Shown here: piece after piece, positions 45,737 to 58,700 of the stretch
Layout: the number at the start of each line of letters is the position of its first letter
Numbering within the stretch: position 1 is the first letter of the stretch
Assembly (NCBI RefSeq): GCF_021018805.1
Contig: NC_086258.1
Span: 15,772,692 to 15,836,691, forward strand
Origin: Prinia subflava
Lineage: Eukaryota > Chordata > Aves > Passeriformes > Cisticolidae
Direction of reading: 5' to 3'
Length of the DNA stretch: 64,000 bases
Program-made: the position numbers and the translations under genes
The notes under the pieces: model-generated
Databases searched by the model: none
What the model was told of the DNA's origin: nothing
What the model saw: the letters and a program-made list of their open reading frames with translations, nothing else

Positions 45737-47837
45737 CAGGGCCTGAGGTCTCCCCTGTGCTCCTGCTGACCTCAGGAGCAGCGGGGTTGGAAAGGAACAG
45801 GGATGCATTGCCAGCCTTCGGAGTGAAAATGAAAACATCAGCAGGAACCCCAATGCTCTGCTTTCCTAGGATCCTTTCTCTTTCCCATATAAGCAGTTAT
45901 TGTTATATTTCTATTTCAGGCAAGAAACGTAATTTTATTTCTTTTTCCATCTCAATCACATTTTAATGAGTTCTCTTCACATACAAGAGCAAGGATAGTT
46001 CTTGATGATAATAATAATAATTGGGCCATAGGGAAATACTGCCTGTGGGCAGCTGACAGGCAGGGTACTCGAGAGGAGACCAAGACATTTCTGATCAGAG
46101 AGTGGCTTTTGGGGGTCAGGGTGAAATAGTGACTGATGTGAAACGGCAGCCAAACTACTGATTTGTCATGGTTTGCTTTTACCCAAGAAGCCCAACAATG
46201 AAACCAAAATTCCTCATAGTGACTGGCTGGAGAAACTGGAATCTTCCTCTTCAGGATGAGGGATCATTTCAGCAACCTCCCTCGCTGGAGCCCTCAGTGA
46301 ATAATAAGGTTTGTGTGGCTGCACTTCAGTGTGTGCTTTGGAAAAATGCTGGATTAAATTCTCTGGAGTCTGGAGCTCCATGGTAAGCCCCAATCATGCC
46401 TGTCCTGGCTGGTGTGCTGGGAATTCCTGGGCTGCAAGGTACAGGCAAGGGAATATCCTCAGACAGCAGTTAACCCTGCACAAACTTAACCTCAGCTAAA
46501 CCAGGAGGTTGTAAACAGAGATTCTGATCGTGGACATCAGATCAAACACGGCCTTGTGGCTTTAGGGCCAGAATTTGCAGGGGACAAACCAACCTCCCAA
46601 AACATACCTGAGAGCAGGCAGGATAGAGATTTTTTTATCCACTCTTTAAATTAGTTTTAATTAATTTGGGTTTGACTGATACTGTAACACAGGGACAGAA
46701 TCAGCATTGGTTATCAGATTTCAACTTCCCAGCTTTATACTGGGAATCATGAGGCTCTATTTCTAACAGATCTTTGGATGATGCAATTTTTTTTCAACTC
46801 TATTGATGAATGACACAAAATTAATTTCATCTTTGTGGGAAGAGGATTCAATACTATCATCTTGTAATAAACATCTTAAATGAGTGTTGTGAAAATACCA
46901 ACCTATTAAATCCATGCCAACCTTAGCCACTGTTTGTGGAAAAAAATCTAGAATGAGCAATAAATAATCAAGCCACCAAAAAAAATATGAGCAGAGCCTG
47001 GATGGTACAACCTGTGAGCTGGCTGCTATTTTTAGTGTTACATGAAAACAATCCCTAGGGAAAGGCAAAGCTGGTTACAGAGGACAAAGGTGAGGCTTTA
47101 GCCACTGGTATTTGGTTTTTGGTACACTATCACTGCAAGCAGCCAGGGGAAAGATTTACTGAGGTATTTAGGTACCTAAACATGCCTAGCAGCATTTATA
47201 GCAGCATCTAAGTAGGTTAGGTGCCTAATTCCCATTAACTCCACGAAGATGTTTAAGCTGCTGAGCATCTCTGCAGAGCTGGCCCCAGTGCTGGGCTGCC
47301 AGGTGCCAGCCTGAACTGGTGTGACTGGGCTCACCCTGCAGGCTGCTGCTCCTGGGAGAGGTGACACACCAGGACAGGACACACAACTGAACAAAGGCTC
47401 CTGGGCCAGCTTGAATTCTTGCTGCTGACTTAAAATAGAGCCACACGAAAGTCACTGAGAGCAGCACTTGCAAAAAGGCCACTGAATTTTGGAGCTTAGT
47501 TTGGAGTCCTGTGTGTGTCTTGAGCTGAGGTTTGGGAATCCCATCAGTTCCCAGAAAATGTCACATTTCACAAGCCAAGCCAGAGCAGCACTTCTGGAGC
47601 TCCGGGAGAGCCTTGCCCAGAGTCAGTCCTGCACAGCCCAGCCTGTTCCACAAACACAAATATTTTTCTTAAAGGATTTTCCTTTCCTTACCTCAGTGGC
47701 ACCAGGCACCTCCTGAGTGTTAGAAAGAGACTTAAATAAATGAACCAAACCATTCCTGAAGCAGCCTGTTACAAGAGGCATTCCAACACATGGAGAATGT
47801 TATGTGGGACAGATTCATTCCAATATAACGGTGTAGT

Positions 47838-47843
47838 TTTATT
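47838..47843 (-). terminator. Candidate STXBP4 polyadenylation signal
   Basis: TTTATT on the plus strand, AATAAA on the minus strand. It is the nearest canonical signal I found downstream of the STXBP4 stop codon, about 2.9 kb away. A shorter 3' UTR with a variant hexamer is possible. Confidence 0.25.
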
Positions 47844-50747
47844 AATTTAAAGGCTGTAACATACATTTTAGCATCTTTTCCACCTAATTTTTTAAATTCA
47901 GGAATAAAAATGAAAAATTGCTGTTTTTACAGTGTTGCATATGTTGACAACTGCTCTTTACAAATTCTGTTCCAAGTTATGCTAGAACCATTTTCTCAAT
48001 ATACACAGTTCAGCTTAAGCAAAAGAATTTTCACAAAACTATTTCACAGAAAGGAAGAGACAAGGGGAGATCAAGAGAAATAACCTAGGAAACAAGTATG
48101 CCAGTGTTTAAAAATAGATTGGAACATTTGGAGATTGTAGGTAAGAAAATGTATTCTCAACCCCAGAGAATGCGAGCTGGTGGGTTATCTGAGGAGGGGA
48201 ACACTCACTGGAGCAGCTGAAGAGATGCAGAGATCTATTCCTAAAATTTTTGATTTCTAGGCAGGTTTATAAGAGAGAGAGAGAGGAAGAAGCTCCAGGG
48301 TGGTGCCACACGGGGGTCTGTGGGAGGTGGCAGGGAGAGGAGCAGGCAGTGCACAGCAGGGTGGTGCCACACTGGGCACACTGGGCACAACTGGGGTCTG
48401 TGGGAGGTGGCAGGGAGAGGAGCAGGCAGTGCACAGCAGGGTGGTGCCACACTGGGCACACTGGGCACAACTGGGGTCTGTGGGAGGTGGCAGGGAGAGG
48501 AGCAGGCAGTGCACAGCAGGCTGCACCCCTGGCAATGGGCAGAGCTGTGCCCCTGCAGCTGATGCAGCACAGGGACAGCTCTGAGCTGTCCCCATGGAGC
48601 CCTGCAGAGCCTCCCTGAGCCCCATCCCTGAATAGCTGCTCCCCTCTGGAGCACCCAGCTGGCACAGAAGGAATCGAGGCAGCAAGAGGCAAGGGGTGGC
48701 TCAACCCTCTCCTGAGCAGAGCTGGGAGCTGGGATCCGTGTGCAGGCTGGATCTACTGAGGTATGAGCAGAAAGTGCTGTCATAAAGCAGCCAAATGACT
48801 CCTATGGCTACAGCAAATACCACAAGGAATTCAGAACATCACGGATCTTCTGTGGGTCTGTGCCATTCTGAGGAAAGGGATTTAAATAAAAATGCTTCTG
48901 GAGTGTCCAAGCCTGAAAGTGAAGCACATGCTCTGTCCCTTTGGCCTGAGCTCTCCAGGAGCACAAAGGAGGCTGTGGAGCACGCAGGAGCCACTGGAGC
49001 AAATATGGCTAAACCATTCATGTGTTATTGCTGGGAGAAGTTTTCTTGGAAATGTGAGTTACTGTGGGTCTGCTGAGCAAGCTTTTTTCCCCTTAATCCA
49101 CACCACCTGTGTAGATTCACAGATAATTTGGGTCTGACCTAGTTAAAAGTATAAAACACATTTTTCCTATTTGCTTATTCAATATACCCTGACATCTACT
49201 TCCTGCAAAGCCTGTAAAGGTCTCTTTTGTGAGCTGCAGGAAGAACATTTGGTGATGTGCTCTCCAGCTCTCAGGCCAAGCACAGGAGATTACTGAGCTG
49301 CTATTCAGAGGCCTGACTTGGATTTCAAAAAAATGTGGATTATTTTGGTTCAAAAGGATCAACCCTTCCAATGAGCCTGACCTGGCACAGCTCTGCTCTG
49401 CTGAGGACACCGAGCGTGGTCGAGGCACCAGAACTGCCAGGGAGTCTGGTTTTGATATTTGATATTCAATTGATATTGGATGAATGATATTTCATTCCTC
49501 AGAGGACAAGGCATCTTAACTCCAATTCACACCTGCTGAAGACAGACAAAATAATCACAAAATATGTGATTGCAGCCTGTGCCTTGCTCACACTGCCACA
49601 ATCACCTCCTCCCTCCTGGACTGAAGCAGAGATAGAGATTTCCTTTGGCATATTCATCAGTGCTTCTGCAGGTTCAGGTCTGTCTCATTCATTAGTAACA
49701 CCCACCAGTACATACACAATACACACATAAAGAGAAAAATGTAGCACAGAATCATACATCTGACAAAGCTGACACCAGACATTGTGCTGGGAATAATGAG
49801 ATTTAAAATATCCTGTGCTACTGAGGTACACAGAAACCTGTTCATTAACTTGCACTAGCACCCCCCATCATTTTCTTTATCCTCTTTACAACATCACCAA
49901 TGTGTACAAAATGATTTTGTTCTACTTAAAAGACCAGTTCTGAGGAGGTGACTGATTTCTGCTGATCCTGGAGGTGGTTTCACAGCTTTCATTGTACTTG
50001 AAACTTCACAGCTTCCACTGAAGTATTTGATGTGTGTCTGTATTGGTTTAGCAGAGCACAAAAGTAGAATAGCTTTCATATTGCCTCATATTGTTGTCAG
50101 AGTATGATGTCCTCTACAAAAACTTCCTTTTTACTTGACAACTTACATGTCACATTTGACAAATTTTTCTAAAGCTCAACAACCAATCTTAATATTTGTT
50201 TAAAAAGTCATCACTCCAATATTTGTAATAAATCACTAAATTTCTAGTAGCAAAACTTATTTGCAGATTTCTCCCACAGAAATTAGAATTTTCAGTTAAG
50301 TCATCTACATTATTCTCACTAGAACTGGTTCAAAAACCCCACCTCATTTTGCATCTCTCAGTCAACCATCAGCTGGAATCTACCACCAGTGCTCCCATCT
50401 TAAATCTCATGTTACTTAAACCTGGGAACATTTCAGCTGACCTGGAAAATTCAGCTTCAGGTCAGGGAAATTATGAGTCTGTGGGAAAATCATGAAAAGA
50501 CTGGACTCACTGAGGTGAGGCTGATCCCTGGCACACCAAAATGGGGCAGAGGAAGGACTCCTGTGGCACCTGCACCCTTTGCAGCACAACAAACCCATCT
50601 CAAAATGAGCAGAACTTCCTCCAGCTTGATGGGGAGAAATGTCAGCAGGTGCTACGACATCACACTAGGAAACAGGGAGATTACAACCTGTGCATCTTCT
50701 CACTAAGGGAGTAAAAGCAGACAAATACTCTGTGTGCACAGCTGTCC
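47844..50747 (-). other. STXBP4: Possible STXBP4 3' UTR / downstream region
   Basis: About 2.9 kb between the STXBP4 stop and the first clear minus-strand AATAAA. No splice-site-bounded coding exon or other gene was recognised. The one notable structure is the 80-bp tandem repeat at 48300-48520. Whether all of this is transcribed UTR cannot be told from sequence. Confidence 0.35.
48300..48520. repeat. 80-bp tandem repeat, 2.75 copies
   Basis: Two complete 80-bp copies (48361-48440, 48441-48520), preceded by a 61-bp copy at 48300-48360 that lacks a segment of about 19 bp built from ACTGGGCAC repeats. The units begin GTGGTGCCAC and end GCACAGCAGG. The full copies appear identical, indicating a recent duplication. 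Confidence 0.95.
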
Positions 50748-50862
50748 TCAGCTCCTGGGCCCGGGGGGGTCTCTGATCCCATCCTCCTCCTCCTCCTCGC
50801 AGCAAAGCAAGCTCAGCGCGCTCGTGACGGGATGGATCCAGGACGTTGTCTGTGTCACGTGG
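50748..50862 (-). CDS. STXBP4: STXBP4 last coding exon: C-terminal half of WW domain and tail
   Basis: Final coding exon of syntaxin-binding protein 4, an adaptor with an N-terminal PDZ domain, coiled coil and C-terminal WW domain, first described as a regulator of syntaxin-4 in insulin-stimulated GLUT4 vesicle traffic. After the acceptor GTTTTCAG at 50863 the exon begins CCACGTG: its first C completes the Asn codon started in the previous exon, then HVTQTTSWIHPV, carrying the second signature Trp and the Pro of the WW fold. The tail runs to a TGA at 50750-50748; it contains five consecutive Glu codons from a short GAG repeat, then a Pro/Arg-rich end. The tail is much less conserved than the WW part. 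Exon coding length 115 bp. Confidence 0.95.
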
Positions 50863-51274
50863 CTGAAAACCAACAAGAAATGCTATCAGCAACCCAAAAG
50901 AGGCTTTCCCATCCCGAAACAAGGAATTCCAGGTGGAGTCTGGAGCTGTGACAATCATCAGGACACCTTCAAACACAGAATTGTCTTTTTTGTGCTAACT
51001 GCAAGATTTTTAAAAACCAAATGTGGAGTCTTCAGCCAGCCAGAACCTGGACTGGAGGTTCCATTTCCCAATGCAATAAAGAAAATGCTTTCGTGTGAGA
51101 TTCCTGATACAGACTGGTGACATTTCTTGTTAATTATTGGAGCTGCAGACAATTAACACAGCGGAGTATTAACATGGCCATCTCACTGGTTCCAGCCTGA
51201 GGGAGGCAGGGTGGTCGAGATGAAGCTGAGCCAATGTGGAATCACATCACAGAAACACCCTCAGCTCTTCAGAA

Positions 51275-51420
51275 CATGAGCCCTGGGAGTGTCCAAGGCC
51301 AGGCTTGCACCAGCCTGGGATGGTGGAGGGTTGTCCTGCCCATGGCAGGGGGTTGCAATGAGGGGTATTTAAGGTCATTTCCACCCAAACAACTCTGTGA
51401 TTACTATTGTAGCATCATTG
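51275..51420 (+). mobile_element. CR1-like LINE fragment, sense (3' end)
   Basis: GGGAGTGTCCAAGGCCAGGC, CAGCCTGGGATGGTGGAGGG, CCTGCCCATGGCAGGGGGTT and AAGGTCATTTCCACCCAAAC followed by TCTGTGATTA reproduce the CR1 3' end in the plus orientation. It is about 145 bp, 5'-truncated and diverged. The element is antisense to STXBP4. Confidence 0.88.
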
Positions 51421-54400
51421 AGTAATTCTTCTTCTTGCAGAAAGAATAAATAAAAAAATTATGTTTTTTTAACATGTCCTCTAGCCCAAATTCTGGACGT
51501 GCTCCCACAGCCTTTACACAGACAATAAAAGGGCACCAGTGCTGATTTTTAAGGTTTAAACCCCACACTGGCCATGCAGGCTAAGCTGCTTTAAAGTTTC
51601 TGGAAAGCTCCTGTGTGAGTGGAAAGAGCCCAGGGAGGGCTCAGGAAGGACAGACACACAGACAAGTCTGGAGTCTGTGCTGAGAACACTGCACACCTTG
51701 TGAGTGGTGTGTGCATGTGAGCCATACTGTGTGTGGGCAACTCACTGCCTCTTCTCCCTTCTGGAATAATCTGTTCTTGGGAAAGGAAATAGCTGCTTTT
51801 CACCTGAAAAAAAATCTTGCTAATAAATTCACTGCTTTTATAGTCGAGTCAGTGCAAAGATTAATTTTGTAATACAAGTTCACAACAAGAATAAGCTGAA
51901 AAATATTGTTGGTGTAATAAATGCCATAAAGGACAAATGGCTCTTCTCACACGTCCTAACACAGTGTCCCCAAAGCCCAGGTCTGCACTCACTTTTCAGG
52001 TGCATTGGTTTAATTAAATTTGAAGGAACTACTCTGGATTTACCTTTTCAAGTCAGAGCAGGTTTTGTCTTTGTGTGAATAACTGATATATATAACTTGA
52101 ATAACTGATTATGGAAACAGATCTACTGAAGCAGGAATCTGAGTCAATGTCCCACTGCACTGAGTGATGGGTTTGGGATCACTGTTCCCATCAACATGAG
52201 CACCCAACCCACACCTTGCAGCTGAGTGCACTGAGCTCAGAATGAGCTGGGTGTCATAGGGTGATGCTGTTCACCAAGAGGTAAATATGATCCTGATGGA
52301 AATCCCAGCAGGAGCTGCTCTGAACAGTCACCTATGAATTCAGGCACTGCTTCAACTGAGGCAACGCCTGAGTGAGGACCAGACCACGAACACAAAGTGG
52401 AATATAAAGGCCCCACACTTGGTTCTCATACATTAAAAACAAAACAAAACAAAAAGCAATTAAAGAAAAAAAATCAAACCCCAAAGCTCCATTTATGTGT
52501 AAAACCAATTCAGAAGTGCCCTTCTGGTGAGAGCAGGACTGGATGGATTCCATTCCTTCTTTTGTTACAAAAATGTGCATTACTGGGGTTGTAGGATCAG
52601 ATTCACAGGAGTTAAAATAAAAGGATAAATGAAAACCATGTTCCTACAGAAAATACACTGCAGCAGACAATGGCCACTCTCAAGGACAGTAATTGTTTCA
52701 TTCTAAGAAAGCAAATGTACTTTTTTTACTAAGAATAAGAGCAATTTGCCAAACATTTCCAATGTTTACCTTTAGAAAGTCAGGTGACAGCCAACATGAA
52801 CATGAAAAGAGTTGTTTTACAGTGTTTTATGAGAGACTTGTGAATAAAGTCTGGGTAACGAAGAACATTGTCCTCATTATTCCACAACACTGGGAAATTT
52901 ATGCATTCATATTTATATTATGAATATATTTACATTTGTAAACATACTCAGAAAAATATCTCTGCTGCATATTTCTGTTTTCTATAACGCCAGGAAATGC
53001 CTTTTTTCCCCCAATTAAAATATTCAGTCAATAAGGCTTAGTACTGGAGATGTGCTCCAGATTGAAGTCCCAGCATGTGATTTATTGGTAAAACAACACA
53101 GAACTTCTTCCAATACCTGGAGAATTACAGGAGCTGAATGAACTGGATTCCATCCATTCCACCTCTGCCAATGCAAGATTTACTGCCTCCAGCACTACTT
53201 AAAGTGTTTATATTGCCTACTTTTATCAAACCGTTTCTGAGCAATCCATTGCTGAATTTAAATAAGAACAAAACGATTTTTAAATAGTTTCTTTTTCCCA
53301 TGTGACTTTCTCATGTGGCATGCCCTGACCTGCTGTGTACCTGAAGCCTTGGCTCCATTTTCTCCTCAGCATGCAGCACCAACCCTGTGAAATGGGAGAA
53401 ACTGCACAGAAGAGTTACAGGGAAAGGCATCCACAGGTCTTTGATGTATCCAGCTAAAAAATTCTTTGTGAAGTGTTTCTTCTTCAGACGGTTTTTCTCC
53501 TGCATCCTCCAGGGCCAGGAGGCAAAATACAGCATTGCCCAACTTCTGCTGCTGCTCTGAGAACTTCACTTTGCTCTCACACAAATTAAATGCACAAAAT
53601 TCTCAGTGCAAAACTGTGGCACTGAAATCTGGGTTACAATTATCTGTATTTGATGGTATAGATAGTTTCATCACTGGTAAGAAAGAAAAGAACCAGTTTT
53701 CATTCATTTTCAAAACACATGGGGCCAAGGTTTGCTCTGTTGTGAAGCTGCTGCTGCAAACGCTTCTGATTTGAACCCAGCTCCTTTCTACTTGCTCAAG
53801 ACTTTATCCCACAGGTGATTCTCTTAAGAGTTTGGTTTAAACCCTTTGCCAAAATCCTTCCCAGGAAAAGAGCTCTTATAAATAAACATTAAGTCCAGAT
53901 ACCATGTCTCACATTGTCGACAGACACACACAATACGTGCAGATTATTTAGGTAGAGAATAAATGTATAAACCCTGCTGCTATTTATTTTTAGCTCTCCA
54001 AAAGTGCTGTGACTAAAGAGCTTTGACATAATCAGTCTGAAGAGATAATCCCAGATTTACTGGTTTGGAGAACATTCTTGTATTAGAAATACATCCTCTG
54101 TGATTTGTGTGTTAGGGCCAGCAATAAAAAGTGAGAGGGAGTCCAAATCTGCCTCTAGGTTTTGCTTAATTGATGCAACTGGTTTGAATACTAAAGGAAT
54201 ATCTGGAGAGCCACCATTGCAAAGTTTAAATGTACAACATTTTCCATTTGCAAATGTTCCTGTTCAAAAGTCTAATTTAACATTTTCAGAGCAATTAGCA
54301 ACATTTAAAGATTTTTAGGTTTTCAAACAAATCACTGCTATCGGAGGGCAGCCAAATTTATTGCTAGAAAACAGAAACATTTGATCTGGAAATATGTCAG

Positions 54401-55678
54401 TAGATTAGTCTGTCTTTTTAACATTAGCAAACTGCAGGACAAATTTCAGAGCTTGGGAAAACATAACATGAGAACAGAGGGATGTTTTGGCAAAGAAATA
54501 GTAGCAGATTATTTCAAATGCCATTATAATGACTCTCCTTATGGCCCTTCCTTCTTCACATGGAAAATGACTTCTTATAAAATTACAACCTCAGACAATC
54601 TTTTAAGAAAAGAATAACTCAAAAATTCAGAGAAAGCCTAATGGAAAAAATAGCTGCACCTTTTTTTAGAATTATCAAGACATCTTTTTCACCTTAAATT
54701 GTGCTCTCCAGCCAGGGCCAAACTCTGGAGCCTCTGGAGGGAATTGTGAAGTTTTGCAGACACCGTAAGTGCTGTGGGTCTCAGTGTTGAGATACAAGCC
54801 TGACATGCAGCATTCCTGAAAGTTGGTTTTTGTTGTTTTTTCCCCCATTTTGACATGGGATGACACTGACAACACCTGGCTCAATGTTTCAACTGCACCA
54901 GGGATCCTGAGCTTTAAAAGGAGCCACCTTGTGCAAAACCCATCAGTGCTGAGATCAGTTCAGGGGAGGAGAGGCCACCTTAAGGAATAACTCAGTCAAA
55001 CTCTCCTAATGAACAGGGACTATTACTCATTAGAAGCTGAAAATGATTTAGCTGTATATGAACCTAAAAAACCAAATTCTGGCCTCTGATGAGCCCTGTT
55101 CTTCTCTACCAAACTGAGGAGTCTGGAAGATGAAAGTGAAGCTCTGCTCATGTAAAACAACACAAACACCATGTTTTCCTCCTTAATGAGCATACCCCAC
55201 AAACTAAATCCATGTAATCCATAGCAGTAATTTTGCTAAATTTTTAATCTCCATTGCTTTTTGATTTCCTAGTCTCCACTAGTCCTTTAACATGCACTAG
55301 TGCTCAGCTGGAGAACACTGAGGCTCATGAAGCTGCTCCTTATCTCTGCACTTTGGAAAGGCCAGTGGTTAGAAAGCAGACACTAAATGCTGTCAAGCTC
55401 TGGAAAACTCTTGCTATTTTGAAGAGCAAACGCTGGGAAGATCTGCAAGGAATAGCTTATTCTGAGCTGTAACTAAAGCATTTTAATTTAGCGGGTAAGC
55501 AATTAGAGCAAAATAAAACAACTGAGTGACACTGATGCAAGTATAATCTATCAATCCATCAATCAATCCTGAGAGCATCTAAGGATGACAGTTTCCAGAC
55601 ATGAATCCTAAAGGCAGTTTGGGAAAGGTTTTTGCACTGCGTTCATCAACACCGGATTATTTGAACTGAAACATTCAT

Positions 55679-55718
55679 TTTTCCTTTTTCCTTTTTCCTT
55701 TTTCCTTTTTCCTTTTTG
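55679..55718. repeat. (CTTTTTC)n heptanucleotide repeat
   Basis: Five to six units of CCTTTTT in tandem in the last STXBP4 intron. On the STXBP4 (minus) strand it is purine-only (GGAAAAA repeats). Confidence 0.95.
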
Positions 55719-58700
55719 TTAAAATTCATTTCAGCCTGTGTCCTCTTACAAGACATTTCAAAAAGAACATACAACCCCTGATAGTACCCCAGGAGATGCT
55801 GGGCAGGTCCTGGAAAATGTCAGTGACCTTAATTTTTACTGGCTGTAATAAGATCAGGAGCACATGTCACCTCATGGAGCTGTGTCCTGAGGCAACATGA
55901 ATGTTTCTTGTATTTCCCTCAGGGACTGCAGATTTTGCTTGACTATTAATTAAAGATTGAGGGATATAAAGTGAAACCTCAGAAGACAGTCTTGCTATTT
56001 ATTCCTTGATTAAACCGATTAAACCCTTGTCTACTCAGAAAAATCTATAAGCCATTTCAGAGGGCAGTAATCACTAGGAAGAAGATTTATCCAGCCAAAT
56101 AGCGTGTGCTGCATCATTAAAAATTGTCAACAATAAACAAATGGCCCGAACTAAAATAAAATCAGTAACAACAGCAAGATCTGAGCCACGGCTGAATCAG
56201 AACTAAGGTTTGAGTGAGAGCACAGGAACTTCTCAGCTTGCAAGCAGCACCTGAAATTTGTCTCCCCCAGTGTCAGCCAAGTGCTGGCTGAATGTGTGCA
56301 GTTACTCCCAGTCCTGTCTCCGAGTGAGCTGCAGAAAAATTCCAGTGCTGTGTATTTGCAAATGCACCAGAGCATGTGCAAGGCTTTTCTTTACACTCCT
56401 GGTGTACTAAACTGCCATGGACCTGGAGCAGTGACTTTGCACATCCTGAAAAACCTTGCTGTGTGCTTTGATCTGCTTCTGCTGGCCCACCCAAAACCCA
56501 GGGAGCAAAATAATTCACTTTCTTTCTCACAGAAGAAATTTTAACAGATGCCTTCTGTGACAGGCCAGAAGCTGGAGAGAGTGTGCAGTATTTGTGGAAG
56601 CTGAAGGAATGTTTCTCCATTTTGGTTCTTGATATTAAAAAACAAACAACCTCTCAGGAAAAAAAAGATTGCCCAACCAAAAGCAGCTTAAGGTCTTAAC
56701 ATTCTTGTATTACAAGCTCATGTTATCATAAAACCCAATGCCAAGTTTCCTAGTTCTACATCTGAGATTATTTTCCTTATAGTCATGCAAAATGATTTCA
56801 GTGAGAATCAGAGAAACTGAATTCCAAAAATCCAAGAGAAACATGTCAGGACTACCCAGATTCATGTGGCAACATCAGAAGGTGTGAACTGATGCTGAGC
56901 TGATGGATGGAGCCAGCTTTGGATCCCTGTACATTAAACAGGAGTAACAGCACATAGCACTTGGTTAGTGCTCAGCCAGTACTATTGAAATATTTGCCAC
57001 TTCTTGTGACTATATAACTATTCTTTATTTTCATTCAGGAGAATATGAGGATGACAGGTAAAAGGAAATATTTTCAAAAACAACCTTTTTTTTTTGCGAG
57101 TGAAACATAAAATAGGAAAGGTCCAAATTTTAAGAGATGCAAAGTAACTGCAGCTTTCTTTGAACTCAGTGGAACCAGCGTGGCATGCCTCAAATTACCC
57201 ATCCCCACCCACAAAACAGCAGAGTTAAGATGGGGACACCTACAATGATGATTTGATAACTGCTAATTTTGGCACAAGTAACTTGCCTACTGCTTTACAG
57301 GGAGCTGGGAGCAGAGCTGGAACTGGATTCAGTCCAGGGGAATTTCAATTCCATGCTGAAAAGTATGGCAGATCACGGGTTTTCTTAGTTTGCTCTGAAC
57401 TGACTGAAAATTAGGTGGAACATACAGAAGTTTACTTCTACATAAGGTCTGCTATGATTTGAAATTAATTAATTTCTTCTAGCAAGGGCCACAACCCTTG
57501 CTGGAGATAACCTGAAGATAACCAGGATAGTGTAATACACAAGATTATTCAGGAATGAGCAGAACACACCTCAGTGTGTTGGGGTTTGCATCCTTCATTT
57601 ATAAAGCAGCAGAAATGTGCAGAGAACATTTAGAAAAGGAACAAATCTCTCTTTTCAAGTTACTGTGAGGTAAGTAAAATCAACTGTGATTTATTTCCTT
57701 TTATGATGATACCTTTAACTCCAGTGTTGTAAAACATCAATGTTTATACTACAGCAGTTCTCCATCTAGCACACATGCTCTGCTATTCTTAGCTCAGCTG
57801 CAATGATAAACAGTTTCTGTGAATGCCCAGTTTTCAGTAAAGTGAGTGGTGTCTCCTTCCCAAGCAAGATCAAACAAAATAGGATTTTATAGTGTGATGT
57901 GTCTGCTTTCCACATAGAAACATGATTTGTTAGGCATGATTTAAAAATCCACTAGAGCATCATGTGTGGTTTTTATCAATCTGTATTTTATAAGTATTGA
58001 CTTTCAGCTTTTACTTAACCTGGAGCAAATTCTCCACCTTCCAATGGAGGAATCTGAAGTACACAATGCCTCCATGGGAAACTTCTGATTTTTAGATAAA
58101 TTGCTGAAAGATAACCCTAAATGAAACATTATTGTTTCCCCTTTGCTGTAAGATAGAAAACATGACAAGCCTTAATACATCTAAGGAAAAAGATCCCAAA
58201 AGCTTTAAAATATTTGAGAACTTCTACTTGTCTTCTGTGAAAATTTAAGATAAGTGTTCTTGAGGAAAATAGCTGTTAATGTAGAATATTTTGGAATCTA
58301 GTCCTATTAAAATGCTAGAAAAGCAGTGTTTACAGGGGCAAATTTCACAGCTGGTCCTTACAAACCACATACATATGCAAGGGGTGGGTGGGAGTAGGAG
58401 GGAGCATAGCAAGGGCCTGCCTAATTTTAGGTGCCAGCCTCATGATACAGAGCTGCCATATGTTAAAGGTGAACACAGTGGGAGGATGCAAGAGATGAAC
58501 TAGAATGGGTTTTCTGGGGAAAAGTTGGTGTGTCCCAGCTAAGGGGTTTTATGCTGTTCTTATGTGATTTTAAACTAGCAGGGTGAAACCATTAATTAGC
58601 AGATCTGGTGCCTCCCTGGGAGGGCAGCTCTGCACAGACTCGTTCTCCTAGTTGAAAATCAAACCCAGAAATTCCTAATTCACAAAATCACTTCAGTGGT

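Larger units (their letters stand above)
33831..47837. other. HLF-STXBP4 intergenic interval
   Basis: About 14 kb where I recognise no protein-coding exon, RNA gene or full transposon. It holds T27 at 35178-35204, a (GGGACA)n tract at 37263, a 21-bp duplication at 38575, a CT tract near 41505-41520, a TTTG-rich tract near 43558-43591 and a 26-bp minisatellite at 45555. The segment 39.98-41.1 kb is more GC-rich with two roughly 200-codon frames on opposite strands, but neither resembles a known protein. The segment near 38190-38330 is an AT-rich, TAAT-core-rich candidate regulatory element. Confidence 0.6.

Noticed and set aside
45534..45966. Plus-strand frames with repeated MCSS/QLSLEMEM peptides
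   Set aside because: Products of the 26-bp minisatellite; all three frames are open across it.
23427..48520. Tandem arrays of 20, 26, 28/31 and 80 bp as possible CRISPR arrays
   Set aside because: Units are contiguous without unique spacers, and the DNA is vertebrate.
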